Assembly (NCBI GenBank): GCA_950097015.1
Contig: CATNEN010000002.1
Span: forward strand, 8,509,501-8,573,500
Reading direction: 5' to 3'
DNA from: Macrostomum hystrix
Lineage: Eukaryota > Platyhelminthes > Macrostomidae
Length of the DNA stretch: 64,000 nt
Positions 1 to 10,924 of this stretch are shown here, piece by piece. Each line of letters starts with the position of its first letter. Position 1 is the stretch's first letter. A program made the position numbers and the translations under genes. The notes under the pieces are model-generated. The model had not been told where the DNA came from, ran no database searches, and worked only from the letters and a program-made list of their open reading frames with translations.

Positions 1-132
1 CTTTTACAAAATTTTCATATCGTGAGCCGCTTAAAAGCAAGATGAGGATTTTAGTGGAGAACTCAATTCTCACAATTTCTGACTCCCACAATATTCAAAT
101 TTCTCGCTAATATTTTCAAGTAATCCAGTGTC

Positions 133-420
133 ACTCTCTGGACCTGTCAGCAGCCCATTGTCAGTCACTCTCTGAATCTGTCAGCAGCCCATTGTCACTC
201 ACTCTCTGAATCTGTCAGCAGCCCATTGTCACTCACTCTCTGAATCTGTCAGCAGCCCATTGTCACTCACTCTCTGAATCTGTCAGCAGCCCATTGTCAC
301 TCACTCTCTGAATCTGTCAGCAGCCCATTGTCACTCACTCTCTGATTCTGTCAGCAGTCCATTGTCACTCACTCCTAGAATCTGTCAGCAGCTCATTATC
401 AAAGTTGTCAGCAGCTCATT
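133..420. repeat. 34-bp minisatellite
   Basis: About eight copies of a 34-bp unit containing ctctgaatctgtcagcagcc are seen. The last copies are degenerate and shortened. The array lies just before the first recognised exon of the carbonic anhydrase-related gene, so it is probably in an upstream intron. Bases 1-132 hold nothing recognised. Confidence 0.9.
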
Positions 421-501
421 GTCACTCTCTGAATGTCTCATTGAGTCCTGGCATTGTGACACTTTGAGACAATGTCACTCGTCCGCCGCTCGCAAACCCA
501 G

Positions 502-3500
502 GTCCTGAGCAGTGGGGCCGCAAAGCGTACATGACCTACAGCCTGTGGCAGATCTGTCACCGGGGCAGGCACCAATCTCCAATCAACGTGTCCACCGCCA
601 ACCTTGTCTACGATTCGAACCTCCGACCGTTGACTCTGAGTGGAGCCGATGATGCTGTAAGTTCAAGAATCAATTTTATCCGGTGCTTTGTCGTGTGTCA
701 AGAAGGCATCAAAAGGGTGGCCTGCTTGAACAAAATCCTTTGATGCGAGCCCTGCAGCCCTCATAAATCGATGCCGGGCCTGTTGCCCTCCCAGCTCAAT
801 ATTCCAACTGTCTTAGAACCGAAAAGAATATATCCCCAACGAATCCAGCGACATTTGATCAGAGAAGGGCGGGGACGGCCCCAGGCCCTGCTAACTACGA
901 CGCAATCGGAAGTGGCTCCGAGCTGGTTGAGGAGAATATCCCCGAGCCAAGGTCAGTGATTTACAAGCCGCCATTTTAGCAGCCACTTGCCGTCGCTCTA
1001 ATGAGATTCTGTGCCTATCATCTGCTGAGAAAATGAGAAAATCTAATTCAGCTTGAGAGCGAATCTGATGAAGCCGCGGCTGCTGAGTAGCTCATTGTGA
1101 AGACTCATTGTGACGGCCCCCATTAAGTTGACACTTGCTGTGCAAGGCAAGTGTCTCTTGTCTTTGGCAAATTATCAGCCAGTGAGAATCTGATAGAAAA
1201 TTGATTCAATTCAAATTGGACGCACAAAAAACCTTTGCCTCAAACCCAAGATTTCACTGTCAGTTCGCAACACCGGCCACGACATCGAAATCCGCCTGAA
1301 CTCCGACCGGATCGTCCTGTCCCACGGCCCGCTGTCCTACAACTACGTGCTCTTCGGCGCCCTCATCAAATTCGGCTCGAGATCTGATCGAGGCTCCGAT
1401 CACTGGATCGACTCCCGGGCTTTTCCTGGCGAGGTAGACCCGATGGGATCTGGGATTCACGAATGGGATCTGGGATTCACGATGGGATCAGGGATTCACG
1501 ATGGGATCAGAGATTCACGAATGGGATCAGGGATTCACGAATGGGATCAGAGATTCACGAATGGGATCTGGGATTCACGATGGGATCAGAGATTCACGAA
1601 TGAGATCAGGGATTCACGAATGGGATCAGAGATTCACGAATGGGATCTGGGATTCACGATGGGATCAGGGATTCACGAATGGGATCAGAGATTCACGATG
1701 GGATCAGGGATCACGAATGGGATCTGGGATTCACGAATGGGATCTGGGATTCACGATGGGATCAGGGATTCACGATGGGATCAGGGATTCACGATGGGAT
1801 CAGGGATCACGAATGGGATCTGGGATTCACGATTGGGATCAGGCATTCACGTATTGGATCAGGGATTCTCGAATTGGGATCTCGAATTCATGAATGGGAT
1901 CTGGGATTCTTGATAGGGATCTGGGATTCTAGACAAGGATCTGGGATTCTTTACTCAGAATCGGTTTTCGGTATCTGAAATCGGGGATCTGGGATCAAGG
2001 ATGATGAGAACAACCCACCCTATTCAGTTCCAGTTCTATGGCTACAACTCTGACCTGTACGAGAACTACACCATTGCCCTGAATTCAGCTCACGGAATTG
2101 TCGCTCTGTCGGCCTTCATGCAGGTGAAACCACAAATCTACCTTTAATTATATTACTAGGAGCTGGGATTCACGAATGGGACTTTTTTCATGTTATTTTG
2201 CTAGTTTGGAGACGTGACCACAGTGGACATGACTGCAATTCTAACTGCTACGAAACGGACTGTGCTCAAGGGTAAGTCTTATTCAGCACGCAAGCCACAC
2301 ACTGACCCATTTGACCCACTGACTCGTTCGACTCACTGACCCATTTGACCTACTGACCCATTTGACCCACTGACCCATTTGACCCACTGACCCATTTGAC
2401 CCACTGACCCATTTGACTCACTGACCCATTTGACCCACTGACCCGTTCGACTCACTGACCCATTTGACCCACTGACCCATTTGACCCACTGACCCATTTG
2501 ACCCACTGACCCATTTGACCCACTGACCCATTTGACCCATCATATGTAACCAAAAAGACCCCCGACCCGCAGACCAGCGCACAGAGGTGCACGGCATCAA
2601 GATCCGCAGCCTGCTGCCAGAGACCTCCGAGTACATCACCTACGACGGCTCCCTGCCCTTCCCCGGATGTCACGAGTCAGTGACGTGGATCATTCTCAAC
2701 CTGCCGGTCATTGTGAGGATGGAGGAGGTGAGGACTGAAGTGCAGCTAATTTTTGTGATTCCCTTCGGTGGCTGCAGCCGGTCTGGCTACTGAGTGGAGG
2801 CGGGTTGGTATTTCAAGCAGGCAGCAGCTGGCCTTCACAACTACCTGGGTCGCTCGGCACCTGCGCAAATTAGTTTTTTTCACTTGAAGACTGACAGGTG
2901 CAAAAAATGCTTCAAATTGAAGTTGAAGTCGTTGATTTTGCAGTTCCATTCGAAACCTGACCGAAACCCCGCAGCTGAACATTCTGCGCAGCCTCCGCAT
3001 CTCTAGCGTGCTAACGTCTGCCTACATGGCCGACAACTTCAGGCCGACCCAGCTGCTGCACCAGCGAACAGTCAGGACCAATATCCGGCTGAGGAACCGA
3101 CTCAAGGATGAGGTTCATGGAACAGCTTTCTATCCATTTAGAAAACAGTAAATCGAGTCTAACACACCAGAAACCATGTCTAACACACCAGAAATCATGT
3201 CTAACACATCAGAAATTATGTCTAACACACCAGAAATCATGTCTAACACATCAGAAATCATGTCTAACACACCAGAAATCATGTCTAACACACCAGAAAT
3301 CATGTCTAACACACCAGAAATCATGTCTAACACACCAGAAATCGTGTCTAACACACCAGAAATCATGTCTAACACATCAGAAATCATGTCTAACACATCA
3401 GAAATCATGTCTAACACACCAGAAACCATGTCTTACACACCAGAAACCATGCCTAACACATCAGAAATCATGTCTAACACACCAGAAATCATGTCTAACA

Positions 3501-4138
3501 CATCAGAAATCATGTCTAACACATCAGAAATCATGTCTAACACACCAGAAATCATGTCTAACACACCAGAAATCATGTCTAACACATCAGAAATCGTGTC
3601 TAACACACCAGAAACCTTGTCTTACACATCAGAAATCATGTCTAACACATCAGAAATTATGTCTAACACATCAGAAATCATGTCTAACACATCAGAAATC
3701 ATGTCTAACACATCAGAAATCATGTCTAACACACCAGAAATCATGTCTAACACATCAAAAATCATGTCTAACACATCAGAAATCATGTCTAACACATCAG
3801 AAATTATATCTAACACATCAGAAATCATATCGAACACACAGGAAACCATGTCTAACACACAAAATACTTGCCCAAAGCACAACGAAAGATGTCTAACACA
3901 GTTAATTTTGTCTAAGACACACGAATGTCTCAGACAGGAAACCTTGTCGTAAGCTAAATTTATACGTATTAATTCAAAATGATTCAATTTTTTTTGCAGG
4001 CTGACACTTGCCGATTTGTCACGCAGCACTACTTTCTGGGTAAGTAGTATGCTGTGCGAACGCTGGATTTTTAAAGCTAAAAATGTGTCAGTTAATTACG
4101 CACCTAATGGTTTTGCAGCCCAGGTGCCAAACTCCTGA
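502..4138 (+). CDS. Carbonic anhydrase-related protein (CA10/CA11-like), 5' end missing
   Basis: Modelled exons: 502-656, 795-951 (tentative), 1264-1433, 2028-2123, 2205-2271, 2585-2727, 2975-3112, 4000-4039 and 4119-4138. All junctions have GT-AG borders and phases agree. The product resembles CARP X/XI, secreted carbonic anhydrase-fold proteins without catalysis. Visible landmarks are RHQSPINV, FGSRSDRGSDH, SEYITYDGSLPFPGC, WIILN and ADNFRPTQ. At the three zinc-histidine positions I read Leu, Lys and Gln (by alignment from memory to CA2 His94, His96 and His119), so it should not hydrate CO2. The tentative 52-codon exon has no counterpart in the vertebrate proteins, but it joins its neighbours in phase. 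The signal-peptide exon is not found and may lie outside the window. An alternative end reads through 3113 to a TAA at 3149. The family call is strong; the exact exon set is less sure. Confidence 0.88.
1441..1975. repeat. 19/20-bp minisatellite in an intron
   Basis: Roughly 27 units alternate between gattcacgaatgggatctg and a form one base shorter. They fill most of the intron between exons 1264-1433 and 2028-2123. A lone unit recurs in the next intron near 2161-2180. Long ORFs across the array are repeat artefacts. Confidence 0.92.
2290..2540. repeat. 18-bp minisatellite in an intron
   Basis: About 14 copies of cactgacccatttgaccc lie in the intron between exons 2205-2271 and 2585-2727. Some units carry gttcgact in place of atttgacc. 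Confidence 0.93.
3165..3865. repeat. 21-bp minisatellite in an intron
   Basis: About 33 copies of a 21-bp unit containing catgtctaacacaccagaaa fill the intron before the two short terminal exons. Because 21 is a multiple of three, open frames of about 260 codons run across it on both strands. Variants (cacacc or cacatc) are interspersed. Confidence 0.95.
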
Positions 4139-4900
4139 GTGGCCAGCGACCAAATCCTGATAATTTCCCTTTACTTTGAAATCAACTCGTAGTTTGAACC
4201 TTTGTTGAGCAGTTCCGAAGGACATTGCAATCAAATACTGTAGGCAATTCAGCATCATTTATGCATGCGTTCGTTTCGTTTCCTGTCATAAATTATTTCT
4301 GTAATCATTTCATGTCTAAATATATTATAAATTACTGTAGTATCTGAGCAAAAAATTTGCTTTTTCATTCTTTCTTTGAATAAATTCTTTCTTCTCCGGT
4401 ATATTTTGAATTAAAAAATATGAATAAGAAAGTTACAGTTCGAAAAATAGTTCGCCCATATCTCACCGAAGCGAGGCAAAAATACTGGAAAATCGATGCG
4501 CCAAGGGCTGCCTGAATTTCATGAATAGAAAAGAGAAAAATGCCAAAACCCATCCTCCAATCCACGCGCGGCAAGGAGACAGAAATATACGAGCATATGA
4601 CAGAGCTGTGAAGCTCTGATTGGCTGGAGGGGACAGAGGCACTAGGGGAACACAGATAAGAGAGAGAGAACAGAGTAAAAATTGCTAGCCAATCAGCTTG
4701 CGACCGGTGGCACGCGATAAAGATGCGGTAGGCAAAACTGGCCTGGCTGACCCAGACAAATCAAATAGTGATCCAATTCAACACAATACGAGTATACAAA
4801 TATCTGAAAGTATCGCATTAAAGCCCAGAAAGCAATTTTGTCTTTTGTCTTGTCTTTAATTTTGTCTTTCATGCTTTTTGCCGAAAAATCCTCCGTTTTA
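4139..4900. other. 3' flank, no gene seen
   Basis: AT-rich 3' flank of the carbonic anhydrase-related gene. I see no coding signal or repeat in it apart from short A/T runs. Confidence 0.5.
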
Positions 4901-4904
4901 ATTC

Positions 4905-5010
4905 TACAAAGGCCTTGACGTCGCGAGGATGTCGGAGCCACAGATCGGGCAACGACTTAGACTCTTGCGAGAGAGGAATTGCGAGGCGAAGAAGTAAAGT
5001 AGTTTCTCGG
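4905..5010 (-). pseudogene. Decayed third copy of an IAP RING end
   Basis: The minus strand reads SRCPICGSDILAT followed by a frame change. This matches the last RING residues and tail of the two intact IAP genes (RSRCPICSFDILATVKAFIT). Upstream of that, the cysteine/histidine region is unrecognisable (Phe, Ser and Gln in place of ligands) and one base is missing in the Val-Lys stretch. It is a relic 3' of the first IAP gene, not a functional RING. Confidence 0.6.
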
Positions 5011-5192
5011 TAAGGAAGAACAAAAAGCCAGAAGGCAAAGTTTGTTTCAGGTGCCAAATGCTGAGATTTATCGCTCAAGAAATTCGGAATGATTTGTGCC
5101 ACTCCACGACTTTTGCACAATGGAGCTTACGTGAAGCAGCAGAGATACAAGCTGAACGAAAACCGAAAACCGAAAACTGAAAACACGCCAAG

Positions 5193-6330
5193 TCAGGTGA
5201 TGAAGGCCTTGACGGTCGCGAGGATGTCGAAGCTGCAGATCGGACAGCGGCTGCGGCTCCGAAGGCATTGTGAGCAGGTGCAGAAGTGAGCGCATGGCAG
5301 CAGCACTCGGTCCCGGCAGCGCTGACTGCACAGCACGCACCGGTCGGTGCCAGAGTCGGCGACGGTGTCGCTCCCGCTGGCTGAGGCAGCGCAGGAGGCG
5401 GTGACGACTCGCGGAGCTGCCGATGCCGCGGAAGTCGACGGAGCTGCTGGAGCAGCCGGAGCGGCCTCGGTGAGCGGGGCCACGAGTCGCAGCAGGCTGT
5501 CAACGCTGAAGAGCCCGATGACGTCGGCGGAGTCGCCGAACTGTCGCTCACAGTCGTGCAAGCAATCAATGAAGCCTCCCGGCTTGTCGGGCAACTGGCC
5601 GCCGTTCAACATGAAGTGCCGCGTAGCCGCGAAGACGAGCCTGTCTCGACTGAAGCCGAACGACTCTGCCATGGCGATAACGCGACTCAGATTGCTGAAC
5701 TCGCGCGACAGCCGCTGCAGCGCCCGACGGCTTCGATCGGCGTTCGCCGACACCAGGCGATCCGTCTCTGCGCTACCACCGTCGGCTGCCATCACCACAT
5801 CGAGCCGACCGACGCTGCAGTCGGGACTCGCAGTCGCGTGCGCCGCCTCCACTGACGCGCCTGCGTCGACCACCTCGACTCCGCAGTGGAAGCAGCGGAA
5901 ACTGCAGCCATTGTGGCTCTGGCCGTCCTTCGACAGACCCGCTGCCGCAGCCGCCTCCGCCTCATCTGGTCGACTGCCCGCTCGGAGGTTCCTCGCCACG
6001 CGAAGGTCAAAAAGCGTTTCGGCGGGCCGTCTGGACGACGTGACGACCAGCAGAATCGCGCCTGGAGTTTTTGATGTTTTTTGTATCAAATAATATTGCT
6101 CATAATTTTAGTTTCAAATGCAAGAATTCACTTCTAGTAATGCGTCAATCCGGCTTTTAGAGTAAGCTACAGGGTTACAATTTTCCAACCATAAATGAAC
6201 CAGAGCTTTGCAGCTGCTGCAGCCGAATGGTCTGCTAGTGAAGTCAGCCAGGCCTGCATTCCACGTGTCTTGCTGGGTCCGAGTGCCGGAGTCAGCTGCT
6301 CCTGAATGGCTTGAAAGTTCATCAGTTTGG
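5193..6330 (-). CDS. Inhibitor-of-apoptosis protein, BIR-UBA-RING, copy 1 (5' end unresolved)
   Basis: The last exon is 6061 to 5193, preceded by an exon of about 6330 to 6190. A phase-1 GT-AG junction joins WFIY-G to AILLVV. In order, the long exon shows a BIR zinc motif (C-x2-C-x14-H-x6-C, beginning CFHCG), a UBA-like helical segment (VIAMAESFGFSRDRL) and a C-terminal IAP-type RING (CVLC, CAHFCTCSQC, CPIC). This layout matches IAP E3 ligases, which bind caspases or their activators and ubiquitinate targets in the cytosol. BIR spacing is two residues shorter than the usual x16. No start codon is certain: possible ATGs are at 6322 or in an exon further upstream. The open frame on the opposite strand is a GC-rich shadow. 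The last exon is nearly identical to that of copy 2. Confidence 0.85.
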
Positions 6331-7005
6331 CTGCAGATCCACTCCAAGGACTACTAAACAGCTCCGTGTCGCCCAGTAGCCCTTGATTCGCCTTGGACTA
6401 GCTTGCACCTGTTTATATGCAGAACTGCGAAGTCTACAGTCCACTATTCAGTCCCTTTATAGTGAACGTTGCTTCTATTGCACAACGATTTCACAATATA
6501 ATGAGATGTTTGATATTGCGAGTTATGGGCTAAGAGTGCCAACATTTGAAGAAGGGTGTATGTGAGAGATACAGTTCAGACTACTGACAACAGTAGAAAA
6601 GCAAAGACTTGGCTGCAAAACTCTCACATAACACTAAAAAGTATCGCCATAAAAATGGCAAGCTTAAAAGAGACTTCTGTGCACACTAAGAGTGGTGGGA
6701 GAGGACTGCGTGTAGCTATGGCTGACTGACGAAGGCAAACAAGCCAGAAACCGGTCTCGGTCTGCCGGCGCGAGGTTCGTTACCCACTTTTAGTGTGTTA
6801 CACACGTGGTGGACTTTCACAAAAATCGGCTGTTCGGTTTGGGAGCTATTGTAAAATCGGCAGTGGGTATTTGAAATACCCCGTTGTATCTTTCCTCAGT
6901 GGATGGGTAAGTATGATCCTTCTACTGTTATTTGATTCGCAGAAATTGAAGCATTTTGTTTATGAAAAAGAAATAGAAAATAATATGAAACTCACCTGCA
7001 GCAGA
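6331..7005. other. Intergenic or upstream IAP region, nothing recognised
   Basis: May contain unrecognised 5' exons of IAP copy 1. I see no domain, tandem repeat or transposon here. Confidence 0.4.
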
Positions 7006-7222
7006 GCGGCCCGATCCAAGCTCTCCGCGAGCCAGCCAGGTTGGTGTGTGGGCCCGATCCAAGCTCTCCGCGAGCCAGCCAGGTTGGTGTGTGGGCCCGA
7101 TCCAAGCTCTCCGCGAGCCAGCCAGGTTGGTGTGTGGGCCCAATCCAAGCTCTCCGCGGGCCAGCCAGGTTGGTGTGTGGGCCCGATCCAAGCTCTCCGC
7201 GAGCCAGCCAGGTTGGTGTGAG
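7006..7222. repeat. 43-bp minisatellite
   Basis: Five copies of a 43-bp unit containing ccaagctctccgcgagccag and ggttggtgtgtgggcccg. Copies are almost identical, which suggests recent expansion or homogenisation. It lies between the two IAP genes. Confidence 0.93.
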
Positions 7223-7639
7223 CTGGCAATAAATGCCTTTCGCTAATGTCTGCGCTGATGACGTTCAGTAAACGTGTGACCAGCGTTGGATGTTAGCGTG
7301 GAAAATACGTCTTCACTGCTGGGCAAAGACGCGCCGGACAAATGTACACAGCCAGGGTAGTGGGTACATCCATACTAGGCTAGCGGATATAAATAGCTCG
7401 CGCGACCTTCTGTGCACAGCCTATTTTGTGACGAAGCAGTCTATTTTTAGAATTGGCTGAGCTGTACACGCAATGGCTCGAGCGGAGACCGTGAGAATGG
7501 TGGCAAAAATGTAATCTCAGCATTACCTCATCAAACTGTACAAACTGTTCACCTAACTTTATCCCGAATGATTACCTAAACCAAATTTAACATCCCAAGT
7601 AGAGTTTTTAAAAGAGCCCGAAGCTGTTTTAGAACAGGG

Positions 7640-7785
7640 GCCCAAACTCCATCCTCATATTGACCCATCTGATGCTGGTACCCGTAATACAGTTAGATGA
7701 ACTGAAGCTCGCTAAAGGACACAAATTGCTGCCTATTGGCGTAGATTCGAAACCCTGACCTCCTGCTGAATTATTCGATTATAAC
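7640..7785 (-). mobile_element. SINE fragment, family B
   Basis: The minus strand reads a B-box-like ggtcagggtttcgaatc, then ttgtgtcctttagcgagctt and ggtaccagcatcagatgg. The same order of motifs occurs at 14371-14640. The tRNA-like A box is missing. The rest of 7223-8380 holds no gene I can recognise. Confidence 0.6.
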
Positions 7786-8381
7786 AAACAAGAAAATTGA
7801 TTTACCTACATAGTTTGCTTTAAGAGTAGGATTTGTTTTACTGAATAACTTAAAAGTAATACAAAAATACTATAATACAATAATAGTAAGTTCAGGACAA
7901 AAAAGCCGACAGTTGATGTGTGCTGCATCTGAAAAAATCACTGCTAAACTTTAACGAATCATGCACATTTGTTTAACTTTCAAGGTAAATTATCGTAGAG
8001 AATCACAGGTAAAAAAAGCTATAGATTGCAAGGCTAGAGTTTAAAATTTCATAGTGGCGCTGATTTGCTGAGCTGCCAAAAATGCGAGTTAAAAATAAAG
8101 TTTCTGTTAACAAGTTAATTGTTGGTCAGAGATACAGAAACTATACAATATTAATACATTGAACAATTAAAATTAAAGTAGCATTGAAATTGTTTGCTGA
8201 ATACTTCTGTATTAAATAATGCTATACCAGCTAGCATGCTTGCCGGAGTAAAGCTTTTCCTCGCTTGACATGGTCACAAAGCCTGAAGGCAAAGTTTGTT
8301 TGAGGTGCGGAATGCTGAGATTAATCGCTAAAGAAAACCGAAAACCGAAAACCGAAAACTGAAAACCGAAAACACGCCAGG

Positions 8382-9546
8382 TCAGGTGATGAAGGCCTTG
8401 ACGGTCGCGAGGATGTCGGAGCTGCAGATCGGACAGCGGCTGCGGCTCCGAAGGCATTGTGAGCAGGTGCAGAAGTGAGCGCATGGCAGCAGCACTCGGT
8501 CTCGGCAGCGCTGACTGCACAGCACGCACCGGTCCGTGCCAGAGTCGGCGACGGTGTCGCTCCCGCTGGCTGAGGCGGCGCAGGCGACGGTGACGACTCG
8601 CGGAGCTGCCGATGCCGCGGAAGTCGACGGAGCTGCTGGAGCAGCCGGAGCGGCCTCGGTGAGCGGGGCCACGAGTCGCAGCAGGCTGTCAACGCTGAAG
8701 AGCCCGATGACGTCGGCGGAGTCGCCGAACTGTCGCTCACAGTCGTGCAAGCAATCAATGAAGCCTCCCGGCTTGTCGGGCAACTGGCCGCCGTTCAACA
8801 TGAAGTGCCGCGTAGCCGCGAAGACGAGCCTGTCTCGACTGAAGCCGAACGACTCCGCCATGGCGATGACGCGACTCAGATTGCTGAACTCGCGCGACAG
8901 CCGCTGCAGCGCCCGACGGCTTCGATCGGAGTTCGCCGACACCAGGCGACCCGTCTCTGCGCCACCACCGTCGGCTGCCATCACCGCATCGAGCCGACCG
9001 ACGCTGCAGTCGGGACTCGCAGTCGCGTGCGCCGCCTCCGCTGACGCGCCTGCGTCGACCACCTCGACTCCGCAGTGGAAGCAGCGGAAACTGCAGCCAT
9101 TGTGGCTCTGGCCGTCCTTCGACAGACCCGCTGCCGCAGCCGCCTCCGCCTCATCTGGTCGACTGCCCGCTCGGAGGTTCCTCGCCACGCGAAGGTCAAA
9201 CAGCGTCTCGGCGGGCCGTCGGGACGACGTGACGACCAGCAGAATCGCGCCTAACGGAAATTCGAGACATATTTTCAGCCCTTTTTACCGGCCGCCGTCA
9301 TTCCAATAAAAAATGAGAACAATGCTAATAAGTGTGAAGACAAAATTCATAGCAACAATAACTTAGGCACGGACCCGTTGGTCGCTAGCCTACAAGAGTC
9401 ACACAGACCAATAATGTAGACCAGAACTGCGGTTCGATCGGCCCGCTGCAGTCGCTGAATTCCATCCAGCAGCCAGTGCGCCCGGTCAGAACCGAAAACC
9501 GGCTGCAGGAGCTCCGCCAAGCCGCGGCTGGTCATGAATTTGCGAG
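8382..9546 (-). CDS. Inhibitor-of-apoptosis protein, BIR-UBA-RING, copy 2 (5' end unresolved)
   Basis: The last exon runs from 9250 to 8382 and the preceding exon from about 9546 to 9409. The same phase-1 junction as in copy 1 gives VYII-G-AILLVV. BIR (CFHCG...H...C), UBA-like and RING motifs are all intact. The last exon differs from copy 1 at only a few codons (Val/Ala, Ser/Gly, Asp/Gly), and near-identity continues into the 3' flank with its gaaaacc runs. The preceding exon is only distantly similar to that of copy 1 (shared pattern K-[LF]-M, L-x-P, WL). The likely role is a RING E3 ligase of the IAP family. The N-terminus is not defined; an open frame extends upstream of 9546 to about 9676 but may include intron. 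Confidence 0.85.
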
Positions 9547-9961
9547 CTGCTGTGTGGACGTGGAGTTTCTGTTTTGTGGAGCTATTTATAGTGAAATCTA
9601 AAAATAGCACATCGCTGCGAACAAGTTGCGCTCTAACAGATGTACATTTTTTCCTGACAGACATTGAATGAAGCAATGAATAATTCGGTACGCCCAGAAT
9701 GATTTAGCATTCTGAACTCCTTTTATAGAAGTAGCTTTATAGGGGCATAAAGTTTGAAGCATTCTAACAAGGTGTTGCTGAGTGCATTTCCTTTCAAAGT
9801 TCAAATTGGTGCAAAAACTTAATTAGCAATTTAAATTTTAAAATAACCTTTGTCAGTACAGGCGAAAGATTCGACTGCCGGAAATGCTGAGCCTGCAGCA
9901 AGAAACGACCCGCAAAACTCCCGAATCAACGCTCGAAGCCCTCAGGCAACAAACAACTTCG

Positions 9962-10320
9962 ACTCCTCACCTTTCCTAACTCTCCCCTATCACACCACTC
10001 CACTGTCTCATCTCTCCCCTATCACACCACTCCACTGTCTCATCTCTCCCCTATCACACCACTCCACTGTCTCATCTCTCCCCTATCACACCACTCCACT
10101 GTCTCATCTCTCCACTGTCCACCACTCCACTGTCTCATCTCTCCCCTATCACACCACTCCACTGTCTCATCTCTCCCCTATCACACCACTCCACTGTCTC
10201 ATCTCTCCCCTATCACACCACTCCACTGTCTCATCTCTCCACTGTCCACCACTCCACTGTCTCATCTCTCCACTGTCCACCACTCCACTGTCTCGTCTCT
10301 CCACTGTCCACAACTCCCCT
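9962..10320. repeat. 32-bp minisatellite
   Basis: Copies carry tctcccctatcacaccactc followed by cactgtctcatc. Some units have a shorter ccactgtccaccactccact core. The unit contains the ctgtctcatctctcc word of the adjoining 16-bp array and so appears to be a composite of it. Confidence 0.9.
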
Positions 10321-10560
10321 GTCTCATCTCTCTCCTGTTTATCTCTCCCCGGTCTAATGTCTCGCCTGTTTCATCCCTCCCTGTCACACTACTCCACAGT
10401 CTCATCTCTCCCCTGTCTCATCTCTCCCCTGTCTCATCTCTCCCCTGTCTCATCTCTCCCCTGTCTCATCTCTCCCCTGTCTCATCTCTCCCCTGTCTCA
10501 TCTCTCCCCTGTCTCATCTCTCCCCTGTCTCATCTCTCCCCTGTCTCGTCTCTCCCCCAG
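10321..10560. repeat. 16-bp minisatellite, locus 1 of 3
   Basis: About 11 near-perfect copies of tctcccctgtctcatc at 10395-10560, with degenerate units before them. The same unit recurs at 12272-12432 and at 28684-30207. From 10560 to 10924 nothing else is recognised. Confidence 0.93.
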
Positions 10561-10924
10561 GGACTACTAAAACACTCGGGACGCGAAACGAGCCAAATCA
10601 TGGTGAAAAAAGTTAGGGGCTCGTTTAAGTCTATGGGCGCCCAATTTTCCATGCATTAAATGCATTACGATCAGCTGAGCTGCTGAAAAGACTAAGGCCA
10701 CAGTTCTATTATTTTCGCTTCAAAAGGTATAGAAGGTTCTCTAAAAGGATGTTAGTAATATTTACTAAATATGTTTTCTTTTGTCTTTGAGTAGTAAGAC
10801 ATGGCCGTACAGAGTACAATTACATAAATTTAAGCACGTGAGAAAAACACGAAGAAAGGGTTTAAACGTAGCATGGTGTGTATAGCGCGGAATGGAACTG
10901 AACATAGCTTATTTGAGGAGGAAA

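Noticed and set aside
133-420. CRISPR-like arrays
   Set aside because: The many arrays here are head-to-tail minisatellites without unique spacers, in a eukaryotic genome.
3108-3952. Repeat proteins of about 260 residues in several frames
   Set aside because: They run through the 21-bp array in an intron of the carbonic anhydrase-related gene, in several frames at once.
5347-6093. 248-codon plus-strand frame, and its counterpart at 8536-9309
   Set aside because: Antisense shadow of the GC-rich IAP exons; the minus strand has the BIR, UBA and RING motifs and splice sites.
6114-6347. A possible extra BIR domain (CSSCKALVHLW) upstream of IAP copy 1
   Set aside because: A different frame of the same bases aligns with the upstream exon of copy 2 and splices in phase, so the BIR-like pattern is accidental.
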